Positions 18,250 through 27,893 are shown, numbered from the stretch's first letter. The stretch: DNA of 64,000 nucleotides from Caulobacter sp. FWC26 (GCF_002742645.2 NZ_CP033875.1:1466001-1530000); one strand, 5' to 3'. Notes: generated by a model not told the origin, from the sequence alone. A program made the numbers and translations.

Positions 18250-20532
18250 CTACCGCCGCTTCCCGCGCCGCACGCCCTTGGGCAGGCCGCCGCGTGGCTT
18301 CACCGCCGCCTGGCGACGCGCCCCAAGCCGAGGCCGAGGCATCTTGGGGTCGGGCGGCAGCGGGTCGCTGAGCATTTCGAACAGCAGACCGCCCGTGACA
18401 GGCGTGGCCTCGACCAGCTTGACCTCGACACCCATGCCCAGCGGCCAGCGCTTGCCGGTCCGTTCGCCGACCAGGGCGTGCATCTTGTCGTCGTGGACGA
18501 AGAACTCCTGGCCGAGGCTCGAGACCGGCACGAGGCCGTCGGCGCCGGTGTCGGCCAGCTTGATGAACAGGCCGAAGCGGGTGACGCCGGTGATCCGGCC
18601 CTCGAAGGTCGCGCCCACCCGGTCGGCCAAGAAGGCGGCGATGTAGCGGTCTGTGGCGTCGCGCTCGGCGGCCATCGCCCGACGCTCGGCGTGGGTGATG
18701 ACCTCGGCGGTGTCCTTGATCTGGGCGATGTCCTGGTCGGTCAGGCCATCGGTCCCGAGGCCCAGGGCTCGGATCAGACCCCGGTGCACGATCAGGTCGG
18801 CATAGCGGCGGATCGGGCTGGTGAAGTGGGCGTACTTGGCCAGGTTCAGGCCGAAGTGACCGATGTTGTCGGCGCTGTAGTGGGCCTGCATCTGGGTGCG
18901 CAGGACCACCTCGTTGATGATCGCCGCGTTCGGGCTCTCGCGGGTTTCGTCCAAGAGCTTGTTGAACCGCGAGGTCTGCGGCGCCTCGCCCTTGCTCCAG
19001 CGGATTTCCAGAGTCTGCAGGAAGTCGGCGAGGTTCTGCACCTTCTCCAGACTGGGCGTATCGTGGACCCGGTAGATCAGGGGCGAACGCTTGGCCTCAA
19101 GGCTTTCGGCGGCGCAGACATTGGCCTGCACCATCATCTCCTCGATCAGCTTGTGGGCCTCAAGGGAGGCGCGTTTGGTGATCGAGGTGATCTCGCCGCC
19201 CTTGATGATGATCCGGCGCTCGTCGCTCTCGATGGCCAGCGGCGAGCGGGCGTCGCGGCCGATCTTCATCGTCCGGTAGGCGTCCCACAGGGGCTTGAGG
19301 ATCGGTTCTAGCAGCGGACCGGCCTTGTCGTCCGGTTGGCCGTCGATCGCGGCCTGGGCTTGCTCGTACGAGAGCTTGGCGGCCGAGCGCATCAGGCCGC
19401 GCACGAACCTGTGGCCCTTCTTGCGGCCCGACTTGTCGAACACCATCCGGACGGCCAGCGTAGCGCGGTTCTCGCTCTCGCGCAGTGAGCACAGGCCGTT
19501 CGAGAGGGTCTCGGGCAGCATCGGCTCGACGCGATCAGGGAAGTAGACGCTGTTGCCTTTCTCGCGGGCGTCGCGATCCAAGGCCGAGCCGGGCCGGACG
19601 TAAGCCGCGACATCGGCGATGGCGACCCAGACGACAAAGCCGCCCTTGTTGGTCTCGTCGTCGTCGGGATGGGCGTAGACGGCGTCGTCGTGGTCGCGGG
19701 CGTCCACCGGGTCGATGGTCACGAACGGCAGATCGCGCAGGTCTTCGCGGCCCGCCAGGGTCGGCTCGACGGCGGTCTTGGCCTCGGCTTCGGCGGCTTC
19801 GGAGAAGCCGGTCGGGATGCCGTGGCTGTGGATGGCGATCAGCGAGGCCGCGCGCGGGTCGTTCTCGGTGCCGACCACCTCCAGCACCTTGCCGGGCTTG
19901 GGACCATAGCGGCCGCCGTGCGTGCCCACCTGGGCCAGGACAAGGTCGCCGTCCTTGTATTCGTGGGCCACGCTGGGATCGAGAACCAGGCTTTCCTTGG
20001 ACTTGCGATCCACCGGCTCGACGCGGACTTCGCGGCGGTGTTTGCGGATGACGCCCAGGATCTTGTGGGCGCTTTGGCCCAGCTTCTTGATCAGCTTGGC
20101 CTCGAATTCGCCGGTCTCCAGCCGCTCGAAACGGACGAGTAGGCGGTCGCCGAGGCCCGGCGCGCCGGCGGCGGCCTCGCCCTTGCCGGGCGCGAGGCGG
20201 ACATTGGGCACGTCGTCGTCGGACTTGGTCAGCTTCACATAGAGCTCGCCGTCGCCGTCGCGCTCGACCACATCGGCCACACCGACGGGCGGCAAGGAGC
20301 CGGCTTCGGCGAAGCCCTTGCGGCCGCGCTTGGCCAGCGCGCCTTGGGCTTCCAGCTCGCGGATCATCTCACGCAAGGCCCGGCGGTCGGCGCCCTTGAG
20401 GCCGAAGTGCCGGGCGATGTCGGCCTTGCCGGTCTCGCCCGCGTCGCGCAGGAACGCCAGCAGCGTCTCGCGGTCGGGCAGGCCAGCCGGCGGCTTGGGC
20501 TTGAAAGTCTTTGTCGGGCGAAGTTTAGCCAT
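18250..20532 (-). CDS. rnr: Ribonuclease R
   Basis: A 760-residue 3'-5' exoribonuclease of the RNB family, able to degrade structured RNA. An N-terminal helix-turn-helix-like region (about 20-75) is followed by cold-shock domains, then the RNB catalytic core with the acidic cluster TIDPVDARDHDDAV and the conserved region GNSVYFPDRVEPMLPE. An S1 domain (GRITGVTRFGLFIKL) and a basic C-terminal tail end it. It is full length for the family. It is single, with a conserved small membrane-protein gene and topA upstream on the same strand. Confidence 0.95.
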   Translation of the reverse strand: MAKLRPTKTFKPKPPAGLPDRETLLAFLRDAGETGKADIARHFGLKGADRRALREMIRELEAQGALAKRGRKGFAEAGSLPPVGVADVVERDGDGELYVKLTKSDDDVPNVRLAPGKGEAAAGAPGLGDRLLVRFERLETGEFEAKLIKKLGQSAHKILGVIRKHRREVRVEPVDRKSKESLVLDPSVAHEYKDGDLVLAQVGTHGGRYGPKPGKVLEVVGTENDPRAASLIAIHSHGIPTGFSEAAEAEAKTAVEPTLAGREDLRDLPFVTIDPVDARDHDDAVYAHPDDDETNKGGFVVWVAIADVAAYVRPGSALDRDAREKGNSVYFPDRVEPMLPETLSNGLCSLRESENRATLAVRMVFDKSGRKKGHRFVRGLMRSAAKLSYEQAQAAIDGQPDDKAGPLLEPILKPLWDAYRTMKIGRDARSPLAIESDERRIIIKGGEITSITKRASLEAHKLIEEMMVQANVCAAESLEAKRSPLIYRVHDTPSLEKVQNLADFLQTLEIRWSKGEAPQTSRFNKLLDETRESPNAAIINEVVLRTQMQAHYSADNIGHFGLNLAKYAHFTSPIRRYADLIVHRGLIRALGLGTDGLTDQDIAQIKDTAEVITHAERRAMAAERDATDRYIAAFLADRVGATFEGRITGVTRFGLFIKLADTGADGLVPVSSLGQEFFVHDDKMHALVGERTGKRWPLGMGVEVKLVEATPVTGGLLFEMLSDPLPPDPKMPRPRLGARRQAAVKPRGGLPKGVRRGKRR

Positions 20533-20593
20533 GTCCTGCCTTAACGCGTTCGGCGGACTTAGGGAAACGCGGGGTGGGCGTCTTGGTCCTGCC

Positions 20594-20959
20594 TCAGTAC
20601 AGATCCTCGATCGACTTCGGCGCCTGAGGCTCGGCGGGCTTGGGTTCAGCGGCCGGTGCGGGCGCGGTCGGCGGCGCTTCGACCACCGGGGCGGGGGGCG
20701 GGGCTTCCTGCTCGACGGTCTTGACCTCGACGGCCTTGGGCTTGGGCGTCTCGACCGGCGGCGGCTCGTAGGCGAAGGCGGGGGCGGCGTCCTTGACGGG
20801 CGTGCCCGACACCTCGGCCAGCGGGGCTTGGGAGGTCACGGAGCCGCCGCGATCCAGTTTCATCGCGTTGGTCAGGCCCATGGCGAAGCCGCCGATGCAG
20901 CACAGCGCCAAGGCCACAAGCACCACTTGCAGCGGCAGGGGACGTTCCAAGGTCGTCAT
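20594..20959 (-). CDS. Small membrane-anchored proline-rich protein
   Basis: A 121-residue protein with one N-terminal membrane helix (about 10-30) and a long Pro/Ala/Glu/Lys-rich tail, probably extending into the periplasm, ending KSIEDLY. It has no recognisable domain. The anchor plus extended tail resembles linker proteins that span part of the envelope. It sits between topA and rnr on the same strand, 39 bases after topA and 61 bases before rnr. Confidence 0.7.
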   Translation of the reverse strand: MTTLERPLPLQVVLVALALCCIGGFAMGLTNAMKLDRGGSVTSQAPLAEVSGTPVKDAAPAFAYEPPPVETPKPKAVEVKTVEQEAPPPAPVVEAPPTAPAPAAEPKPAEPQAPKSIEDLY

Positions 20960-20998
20960 GGGCGAAGTCTACTCCCGTCCCTTAGCCCTGAACAGCCT

Positions 20999-23692
20999 TC
21001 AGCCCTCGTCGTCCCAAGGCGCGTCGCCATCATCGGACGCGGCGGCTGCCTTGGACTTCGGCGCAGCTTTCTTGGCGGCCGGCTTCTTCGCGGCAGGCTT
21101 CTTCGCCGCCGTCTTCTTGGCCGGCGCGTCGCTTTCCGCCTTTGCCTTGGACTTCGAAGCCGCCGCCTTCTTGGCGGGCTTCTTAGCCCCGCCCTTGGCC
21201 GCGCGTTCGGCGATCAGGGCCAGCGCCTCTTCCAAGGTGATCGCGGCCGGGTCCTTGCCCTTGGGCACATTGGCGTTGGTGTCGCCGTGCTTGATGTAGG
21301 GGCCAAAGCGGCCCGACAGCACGCGGATCGGCTTGCCGTCCTCGGGGTGATTGCCCAGTTCGGCCAGGGCCGCCGCCGCCGCGCGCTGGGGACGCCCGCC
21401 GCCTGCGCGCTTGTCGGCCAGGATGGCCACGGCGCGGTTCAAGCCCACGTCGAACACCTCGTCGGCGTTCTCCAGATTGGCGTAGGTGCCGTCGTGCAGC
21501 ACGAACGGCCCAAACCGTCCCAGGCCCGCCGTGATCGGCTTGCCGTCGTCCGGGTGCTTGCCCACCTCGCGCGGCAGCGAGAGCAGGCGCAGGGCCTTCT
21601 CGAGATCCATGGCCGAGGCGATCCAGCCCTTGGGCAGGGACGAGCGCTTGGGCTTGTCGCCGCTGCCCTCTGCCGCCAGCTCCTCGACATAGGGACCAAA
21701 GCGCCCGTTCTTCAGCCAGACCGCCAGGCCCGTGGCCGGGTTGAGGCCCAGCTGCTTGTCGGCGCTCTCGGCGTCGCCTTCGCCTTCGGACACGCCCAAC
21801 TGGCGCGTATAACGGCACTCCGGATAGTTCGAGCAGCCGATGAAGGCCCCGAACTTGCCGGTCTTCAGCGACAGTTGCCCCGAGCCGCAGGTCGGGCACA
21901 GGCGCGGGTTCGAGCCATCGCCCTTGTCGGGGAAGATGTGCGGGCCCAGCGCCTCGTTCAGGGCGTCCAGGACGTTGGTCGTGCGCAGCTCGGCGATCTC
22001 GCCGACGGCGGCGTGGAAGTCCTTCCAGAAGTCGCGGAGGAACTGTTTCCAATCCAGCTTCCCGTCCGAAACGAGGTCGAGTTGCTCTTCGAGCGCGGCC
22101 GTGAAGTCGTACTCGACATAGCGCTTGAAGAACTGCTCCAGGAACGCGGTGACCAGGCGCCCCTTGTCCTCGGGGATGAAGCGCTGCTTCTCCATGCGGA
22201 CATATTCGCGGTCGCGCAGCACACCCAGCACCGAGGCGTAGGTCGACGGACGGCCGATGCCCAGCTCTTCCATCTTCTTGACGAGGCTGGCTTCGGAGTA
22301 GCGCGGCGGCGGTTCGGTGAAGTGCTGGTCGGCGCGGCTTTCGATGACCTTGGCCGCCGCGCCCTCGGTGATGGCGGGCAGGCGGGCGCTGTCCTCGTCG
22401 CCCTCGTCGTCGCGGCCTTCTTCATAGACCGCCAGATAGCCGGGGAACTGCACCACCTGGCCGGTGGCGCGCAGGCCGGTCTGGCCGTCGGCGCTGGTCA
22501 GGTCGACGGTCGTGCGCTCGATACGGGCGCTTTCCATCTGCGAGGCGATGGTGCGCTTCCAGATCAGCTCGTACAGGCGGCCCAGCTCTGGCTCCAGGCG
22601 CAGCGAGCCGGGATTGCGGGCCAGGCTGGTCGGGCGGATGGCTTCGTGAGCCTCCTGGGCGTTCTTGGCCTTGGACTTGTACATCCGCGGGGAGTCCGGG
22701 ACGTACGCCTTGCCATAGACCGAGCCGATGACGTCGCGGGCCTCGAAGATGGCTTCGGGCGCCATCGAGACGCCGTCGGTCCGCATATAGGTGATCAGAC
22801 CCACCGTCTCGCCGCCGATGTCGACGCCCTCGTACAGCTTCTGGGCGGCCTGCATCGTGCGCTGGGCCGAGAAGCCCAGCTTGCGGGCGGCTTCCTGCTG
22901 CAGGGTCGAGGTGGTGAAGGGCGGGGCGGGCGAGCGCTTACCGGGCTTCTTCTCGACGGCCTCGACCTTGAACACGGCGGCCTCGACGGCCGCCTTGGCG
23001 GCCAGGGCCGAGGCTTCGTTGCCCAGGTCGAACTTGGTGAGCTTCTTGCCCTCGTGCTTGACCAGACGCGCCAGGAACGGGTCGGACCCTGCCGAGACGT
23101 CGGCGTCGACGGTCCAGTATTCCTGGGTCCGGAAGCGCTCGATCTCCAGCTCGCGATCGACGACCAGGCGCAGGGCCACCGACTGCACGCGACCGGCCGA
23201 GCGGCTGCCCGGCAGCTTGCGCCACAGCACGGGCGAGAGCGTAAAGCCGACCAGATAGTCGAGGGCGCGGCGGGCGAGGTAGGCCTCGACCAGCTCCATG
23301 TCAAGATCGCGCGGGGCCTTCATGGCCTCGGTCACGGCGGTCTTGGTGATGGCGTTGAAGGTGACGCGTTGGACGGTCTTGTCCTTCAGCGCCTTCTTCT
23401 TGTTGAGCACTTCCAGGACGTGCCAGCTGATCGCCTCGCCTTCGCGATCCGGGTCGGTGGCCAGGATCAGGCGGTCGGCCTTCTTCATGGCGTCGACGAT
23501 GTCGCTGACGCGCTTGGAGGCTTTGGCGTCGACCTCCCAGCTCATGGCGAAGTCGTTGTCCGGCTCGACCGAGCCGTCCTTCGACGGCAGGTCGCGGATG
23601 TGACCGTACGAGGCGAGAACCGTGTAGTCGGACCCGAGATACTTGTTGATGGTCTTGGCCTTGGCCGGGCTCTCGACGACGACGACGTTCAT
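20999..23692 (-). CDS. topA: DNA topoisomerase I
   Basis: An 897-residue type IA topoisomerase that relaxes negative supercoils. The Toprim acidic triad is in ATDPDREGEA, and the catalytic Tyr is in GLITYMRTDG. One C4 zinc ribbon is visible (CPTCGSGQ...CSNYPECRY). Three glycine-rich TopA C-terminal repeats follow (for example GLGRFGPFV and LSGRFGPYIKHG), then a Lys/Ala-rich tail (about 830-897) typical of alphaproteobacterial TopA and likely to bind DNA. The ATG at 23692 is the only good start. Confidence 0.96.
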   Translation of the reverse strand: MNVVVVESPAKAKTINKYLGSDYTVLASYGHIRDLPSKDGSVEPDNDFAMSWEVDAKASKRVSDIVDAMKKADRLILATDPDREGEAISWHVLEVLNKKKALKDKTVQRVTFNAITKTAVTEAMKAPRDLDMELVEAYLARRALDYLVGFTLSPVLWRKLPGSRSAGRVQSVALRLVVDRELEIERFRTQEYWTVDADVSAGSDPFLARLVKHEGKKLTKFDLGNEASALAAKAAVEAAVFKVEAVEKKPGKRSPAPPFTTSTLQQEAARKLGFSAQRTMQAAQKLYEGVDIGGETVGLITYMRTDGVSMAPEAIFEARDVIGSVYGKAYVPDSPRMYKSKAKNAQEAHEAIRPTSLARNPGSLRLEPELGRLYELIWKRTIASQMESARIERTTVDLTSADGQTGLRATGQVVQFPGYLAVYEEGRDDEGDEDSARLPAITEGAAAKVIESRADQHFTEPPPRYSEASLVKKMEELGIGRPSTYASVLGVLRDREYVRMEKQRFIPEDKGRLVTAFLEQFFKRYVEYDFTAALEEQLDLVSDGKLDWKQFLRDFWKDFHAAVGEIAELRTTNVLDALNEALGPHIFPDKGDGSNPRLCPTCGSGQLSLKTGKFGAFIGCSNYPECRYTRQLGVSEGEGDAESADKQLGLNPATGLAVWLKNGRFGPYVEELAAEGSGDKPKRSSLPKGWIASAMDLEKALRLLSLPREVGKHPDDGKPITAGLGRFGPFVLHDGTYANLENADEVFDVGLNRAVAILADKRAGGGRPQRAAAAALAELGNHPEDGKPIRVLSGRFGPYIKHGDTNANVPKGKDPAAITLEEALALIAERAAKGGAKKPAKKAAASKSKAKAESDAPAKKTAAKKPAAKKPAAKKAAPKSKAAAASDDGDAPWDDEG

Positions 23693-23858
23693 TCTGACTC
23701 TTGTTCAGGAAAAAGAGATCGCCCTGCAGGCGAGCGGCGCGAAAGTGGGGGCTTCACTAGGGGTCTGTCAACGAAGGACCCGGAAAACAGTCAGGCTTTG
23801 GTGTCCGGTAGGCGCTTGTTAAGCCCCTTGCGCGACACTGACGTGGCAAGTTCCACCT

Positions 23859-24041
23859 GTGCTGACCCCGATGGACCTGACCGTCAACCGGATCGCCACC
23901 GAGGCCTATGTCTCGCCGATCCGCCCGATCAAGCCCGTGACCTCCAACGCCGAACGCGCGGAAATCGCCGACCGGCTGAAAGAAGCCGTGCGCGCCGCGC
24001 CGGCGGCGGGGACGGGGTTGTTGGTGGATCTGAGCGTTTAG
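23859..24041 (+). CDS. Small hypothetical protein
   Basis: A 60-residue frame from a GTG (or 56 residues from ATG 23871, MDLTVNRIATEAYVSP). The composition is protein-like rather than the Arg/Pro-rich pattern of shadow frames, and it ends in a short hydrophobic stretch (GTGLLVDLSV). No family is recognised. It is divergent from topA and its stop overlaps the convergent membrane-protein gene by four bases. Moderate support only. Confidence 0.5.
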   Translation: MLTPMDLTVNRIATEAYVSPIRPIKPVTSNAERAEIADRLKEAVRAAPAAGTGLLVDLSV

Positions 24042-24616
24042 AGCGGTCGACCGCGCAGGGCTTCGCAAGACGCGGGCCCTTCTCCTTCTTTAGAGAAACC
24101 CAGTGCCCGGACTTCGCGATGAAGGAACGGCGGTAGGGACCATTCGCGATGAACCCGCAAGGTGTATCCGCCGCTGGGACCGCCCCCCTCGGTTCTGACG
24201 CAGGTCAGTCCAGGAGCTAGGGACGTGGTGTTCGCCTGAGCCTCGAACTCGCCAACCGTAAACCGCAGGCCTAGCGCGCCAATCGTACCCAGGAAGTAGC
24301 CGAAGGCGACAGGGATCAGCGCTGCGGCAAGGACAATTCGCTTGGCAACGGAGGAAAGGCGCATGGCGCTGAGCGAAAGCACCAAGAGGACATAGGCCCC
24401 ATAGGCGATGGCCAGCACGACGATGTTCGCGGTCAGGGAGACGAACCGCACGCCGAACGCCGCCGACAGGATCACCAGTCCAATTCCGGCGCCCAGAAAC
24501 CACATCATGGCCCTGCGACGCTCTGTTGAGAGGCGGTCTCTTGCAGCGAGATGCAGCCCCACGGCCACGACGGGCGCGCCGAGCAACAAAACCCAGGCCA
24601 GGATCGCGGGGCTCAT
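24038..24616 (-). CDS. Hypothetical four-helix membrane protein
   Basis: A 192-residue protein with about four membrane segments in the first 125 residues (for example ILAWVLLLGAPVVAVGL and IVVLAIAYGAYVLLVL). A soluble C-terminal part contains Cys residues (LTCVRTEG, ASCEAL). It is probably an inner-membrane protein with an exported tail. No family recognised. Its base composition is slightly lower in GC than its neighbours, so recent acquisition is possible but not shown. Confidence 0.65.
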   Translation of the reverse strand: MSPAILAWVLLLGAPVVAVGLHLAARDRLSTERRRAMMWFLGAGIGLVILSAAFGVRFVSLTANIVVLAIAYGAYVLLVLSLSAMRLSSVAKRIVLAAALIPVAFGYFLGTIGALGLRFTVGEFEAQANTTSLAPGLTCVRTEGGGPSGGYTLRVHREWSLPPFLHREVRALGFSKEGEGPASCEALRGRPL

Positions 24617-24752
24617 GCTGAATGCTCCTTGGTTGCTACCTTGAATTGATTGTTACGTTTGGCAAGCTCGACCATTCGCCCCTTTCCTGACGCGGAAGCG
24701 TGGTGGCTTCGCCGCCTGAGCCAACACAGGGGCTCGTGGCTTGGCGAGCTGG

Positions 24753-25541
24753 ATGACGCACTGGAGGCGACGCGGGGGTAAGGGCTTGGCGGTGGTCGCT
24801 AGCGTCTGCGCGCATCTCGCCGCCTTGACCCTGCTCTTGAGGGTTCAGCCGTCGCCGCCAACCCCTTCTGGGACTCCGCCCGTGGTCGTATCGCTGGTCG
24901 AGCCACCACCGCCTCCGCCTCCGCCGCCACCGCCGCCACCGCCCGCGCCGCATGACGCACCCAAGTCGCCGGTGAAGGCGCCTCATAAGCCGCCGTCGCC
25001 GGAAAAACCCAAGGACACCGCCCGAGCCGCGCCGCGCTCGCCGCTGCGGGTGACCAAGGCGCCGGTCCCCAAGGACGTGATCCCGCTGCCGGCCAGCCCG
25101 AAGCCGGCGCCGTCGCGCGTCATGGGCCTGGGCGAGGCCGAGCTGATGGGCGCGGCGACCGCCGGCTCAGGATCTGGCGGCGGCGGGGGCGGGGCGGGCT
25201 GCGACATGGTCCGGCTGCTGCAGGAGGGTCTGCGCAAGAACCCGCGCGCCCGGGCCTCGCTGATGCGGGCCCACGCCGCCACCGTCGGCGCCGGGCGCGC
25301 GCCGCTGGTCTGGAACGGCGACTGGCTTCGCACCGACGGCGAGGAAGGCGACGGCCTGTCGGGTTTGCGCGAGATGATCATGCTGGAGGTCGCCTTCGCC
25401 CCGGCCGCCTGCCGCGCCGAGCCGATGCGCGGGCTGGTGCTGATCTCGCTTAACGACGGCCCCGGCGCGGCCCGCTTCGCCCTGGGCGGCGGCCACTGGC
25501 GGTGGTCGGACCTGCTGTTCGCCAAGGGCGCGCGACGTTAG
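24753..25541 (+). CDS. Proline-rich membrane-anchored protein (TonB-like architecture)
   Basis: A 262-residue protein from ATG 24753; an in-frame TTG four codons upstream is possible. One N-terminal membrane helix (GLAVVASVCAHLAALTLLL) is followed by VVSLVEP and a run of 14 consecutive prolines. A Pro/Lys-rich linker, a glycine run and a C-terminal domain (about 145-262) with Cys residues (GAGCDMVRLL, AACRAEP) complete it. The anchor-linker-domain order is that of TonB/TolA proteins, but no TonB box-binding domain is recognised. It probably spans the periplasm. The 3' end overlaps the convergent methyltransferase by four bases. Confidence 0.78.
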   Translation: MTHWRRRGGKGLAVVASVCAHLAALTLLLRVQPSPPTPSGTPPVVVSLVEPPPPPPPPPPPPPPAPHDAPKSPVKAPHKPPSPEKPKDTARAAPRSPLRVTKAPVPKDVIPLPASPKPAPSRVMGLGEAELMGAATAGSGSGGGGGGAGCDMVRLLQEGLRKNPRARASLMRAHAATVGAGRAPLVWNGDWLRTDGEEGDGLSGLREMIMLEVAFAPAACRAEPMRGLVLISLNDGPGAARFALGGGHWRWSDLLFAKGARR

Positions 25542-26740
25542 GGGCGGGTCTTCCGCAGCACGTAGAGCCCGCCTGGGATCGCAGCGTCGGCCTGCCGCCG
25601 CAGCGGCGTCTGGAGATGCTGGATCACCTCCAGCCCGGCGCCCGCGCCAGCCGCGCGAACATAATCGTCGCCGTGCGCGTAGCGCGCCGAGGGCAGCAGT
25701 CGCCACCCCGTCTGGCCCTGCTCGACGCTGAAGGCCAGCAGGCCATCGTCGCTGAGCGCTTCAGCCGAGGCGGCCAGGATATCGCCCAGGTCGCCGAGGT
25801 AGCTGAACACGTCGGCGGCGACGATCAGGTCGAAGCGTTCGGTGGTCTCGCGCAGGAAGGCGACGGCCTCGGCGTGGACCAGCGCGTCATAGCCGCCGCG
25901 TTCGGCCGCCTTGGCCAGCATGGCGGTGGAAAGGTCGACACCGGTCAGGCGGGCGACGGCGGCTCGGAAGGGCGGACCCGCCAGGCCCGTGCCGCAGCCG
26001 AGGTCCAGCATGTGCTTGAACCGGCGCTCGGCGACGCCGACCATCTCGGCCAGGATCGCCGGGGCCTGGTACTCGAGGTTCTCCACCAGCTGGTGGTCGA
26101 AGCGCTCGGCGAAGGCGTCGAACAGCGCTTCGACATAGGCGGGCGGGGCGCGGTCGATCTCGGGATCGGTCAGCACCCGCAGCTCGTGGGCCTGGACCGC
26201 GTCGCCCGGCGTGCGGGCCTCCAGCCATCGGCCGAGCTTGCGCGCGGCGTCCAGGCGCTCAAAGGCCACGAGGGCCGAGAAGCCTTCGCGCGCCACGGTG
26301 TCGAGATCCTCGGCCACCGGCCCGGCGATCCGGCCATAGAGCGCCAGGGCGTTGTCGGCGTCAGCGCCGTCCAGCGCGGCGTAGGCGGCCGAGCGGGCCC
26401 AGGTCAGGCGCGCGCCATCGTGGAAGCCGTCCTCGGCTTCCATAGCCGCGAACGTCTCGGCCGCCTGCGCGAATGCGCCGGTCATGTAGAGCGCCTGGGC
26501 CAGGCAGAGAAAGCGGACGGGCTCAGCCCCCGGCTGAGCGGCGCCGCCTTGCAGGGGCGCCACCGCTTCGGTGAAGCGTCGCAGCCCCATCAGGGTCAGC
26601 CCCAGGCCAAAGAGCGCTTCGCCCTCATGCGGCAGGACCGTCAGCACGGCGCGGAAGCCGGCCTCGGCCTCGTCCAACCGTCCCTGGCCATGGGCTTGAA
26701 CCGCCTCGTCGAAGGTCCGCTGCAGGGTTTCGGCGTCCAC
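25538..26740 (-). CDS. TPR-repeat SAM-dependent methyltransferase fusion
   Basis: A 400-residue protein with two parts. The N-terminal half (about 1-190) consists of TPR-like helical pairs (GRLDEAEAGFRAVLTVLP, ALFGLGLTLMGLRRFTEA). The C-terminal half is a class I methyltransferase with the SAM motif MLDLGCGTGLAGPPF, followed by LTGVDLSTAMLAKA and FDLIVAADVFSYLGD. A GTG start is used. The substrate is unknown; such fusions are often tied to polysaccharide or small-molecule modification. It is single, with the dprA stop 55 bases upstream on the same strand. Confidence 0.85.
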   Translation of the reverse strand: MDAETLQRTFDEAVQAHGQGRLDEAEAGFRAVLTVLPHEGEALFGLGLTLMGLRRFTEAVAPLQGGAAQPGAEPVRFLCLAQALYMTGAFAQAAETFAAMEAEDGFHDGARLTWARSAAYAALDGADADNALALYGRIAGPVAEDLDTVAREGFSALVAFERLDAARKLGRWLEARTPGDAVQAHELRVLTDPEIDRAPPAYVEALFDAFAERFDHQLVENLEYQAPAILAEMVGVAERRFKHMLDLGCGTGLAGPPFRAAVARLTGVDLSTAMLAKAAERGGYDALVHAEAVAFLRETTERFDLIVAADVFSYLGDLGDILAASAEALSDDGLLAFSVEQGQTGWRLLPSARYAHGDDYVRAAGAGAGLEVIQHLQTPLRRQADAAIPGGLYVLRKTRP

Positions 26741-26795
26741 GAATCTCTCCGGTGCGTCTGACGCCAGCGTATCAGCCGGGATCCGGAGCGGAAGC

Positions 26796-27893
26796 TTAGG
26801 CCCCCGCGACCAATCCGCCGTCGAGAAGTTCGGCGCGGCCGGCCAGGCTCAGCTCCACCAGCGCCGCCATCACCGCCGAGGCCGGGGCGGCGGCGGCGCG
26901 GACGAGGTCGTCGCGCGAAACGGGCGTGGGCGAGAGCAGGGCGGCGATACGCTCGCGCAGAGCGTCGTGGTCGATGTCCATGTCGGGCGCAGGCTCGTAG
27001 CGGTGGTCGTGTTCACGCAGATGCGTCTGGCCCGACAGCGAGCGCAGCACGTCCTCGGCGCCTTCGCACAGGATCGCGCCCTGGCGTATCAGGTCGTTCG
27101 TGCCCTTTGAGCGCGGGTCCAGCGGCGAACCCGGCACGGCGAAGACGTCGCGGCCCTGTTCGGCGGCCAGGCGCGCGGTGATCAGCGAGCCCGACTTCAG
27201 CTCGGCCTCGACGACGATGACGCCCAGCGACAGGCCCGAGATGATCCGGTTGCGGCGTGGAAAGTCCTTGGCCTGGGCGCGGCGGTCGGGCGCGCTTTCC
27301 GAGACCACGCAGCCCTCGGCGGCGAGACGGGCATGCAGCCGGTCGTGCTCGGGCGGATAGATGTCGCCGACCCCGCCGCCCAGAACCGCCACCGCGCCGG
27401 TGGCCAGCGAGCCTTCGTGGGCGGCGCCGTCGATGCCGCGCGCCATGCCCGACACAACGACATGGCCGGCGGTTCCCAGATCCGTGGCCAGTTGGCGCGC
27501 GAAGCGCTGGCCGGCGGCCGAGGCGATGCGGGCGCCCACAATGGCGAGGCTGGGCTGGGACAGCAGCTCCGCCCGTCCCAGCGCCCAAAGCACGGGCGGG
27601 GGAGGATCCAGGGCCGCAAGCCGTGGCGGGAAGTCGGGCTCGCAGCCGCAGATCAGGCGCGCGCCCAACTTGTCGCCGGCCTCGAGCTCCTGCTCGATCG
27701 CCTCGCGCGGCGGCAGGGACAGCGGTACGGCGCGGCCGCCCTTGCGGGAGAGGTCGGGCAGGGCCGACAGGGCCCGCTCGGGCGTGCCGTAGCGGGCGAT
27801 CAGGTGGTCGAAGGCGACAGGGCCGACGGTCTCGGTGCGCGCCAGGCGCAGCCAGGCGAAGCGCTGGATGTCCGAGAGCCGGCCGGGCGTCAC
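26796..27893 (-). CDS. dprA: DNA-processing protein DprA/Smf
   Basis: A 365-residue protein that loads RecA on incoming single-stranded DNA during transformation. The Rossmann-like core has SLAIVGARIAS, VSGMARGIDGAAHEG, LGGGVGDIYPPEH and FPRRNRIISGLS, all diagnostic. A C-terminal winged-helix domain (about 300-365) follows. The GTG start at 27893 overlaps the plsY stop (GTGA), which is a better start than the open extension into plsY. Presence of dprA alone does not prove natural competence. Confidence 0.93.
   Translation of the reverse strand: MTPGRLSDIQRFAWLRLARTETVGPVAFDHLIARYGTPERALSALPDLSRKGGRAVPLSLPPREAIEQELEAGDKLGARLICGCEPDFPPRLAALDPPPPVLWALGRAELLSQPSLAIVGARIASAAGQRFARQLATDLGTAGHVVVSGMARGIDGAAHEGSLATGAVAVLGGGVGDIYPPEHDRLHARLAAEGCVVSESAPDRRAQAKDFPRRNRIISGLSLGVIVVEAELKSGSLITARLAAEQGRDVFAVPGSPLDPRSKGTNDLIRQGAILCEGAEDVLRSLSGQTHLREHDHRYEPAPDMDIDHDALRERIAALLSPTPVSRDDLVRAAAAPASAVMAALVELSLAGRAELLDGGLVAGA

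Noticed and set aside
20318..24136. A 1272-codon plus-strand open frame opposite topA and rnr
   Set aside because: Same reason: antisense to TopA over nearly its whole length, with no recognisable domain.
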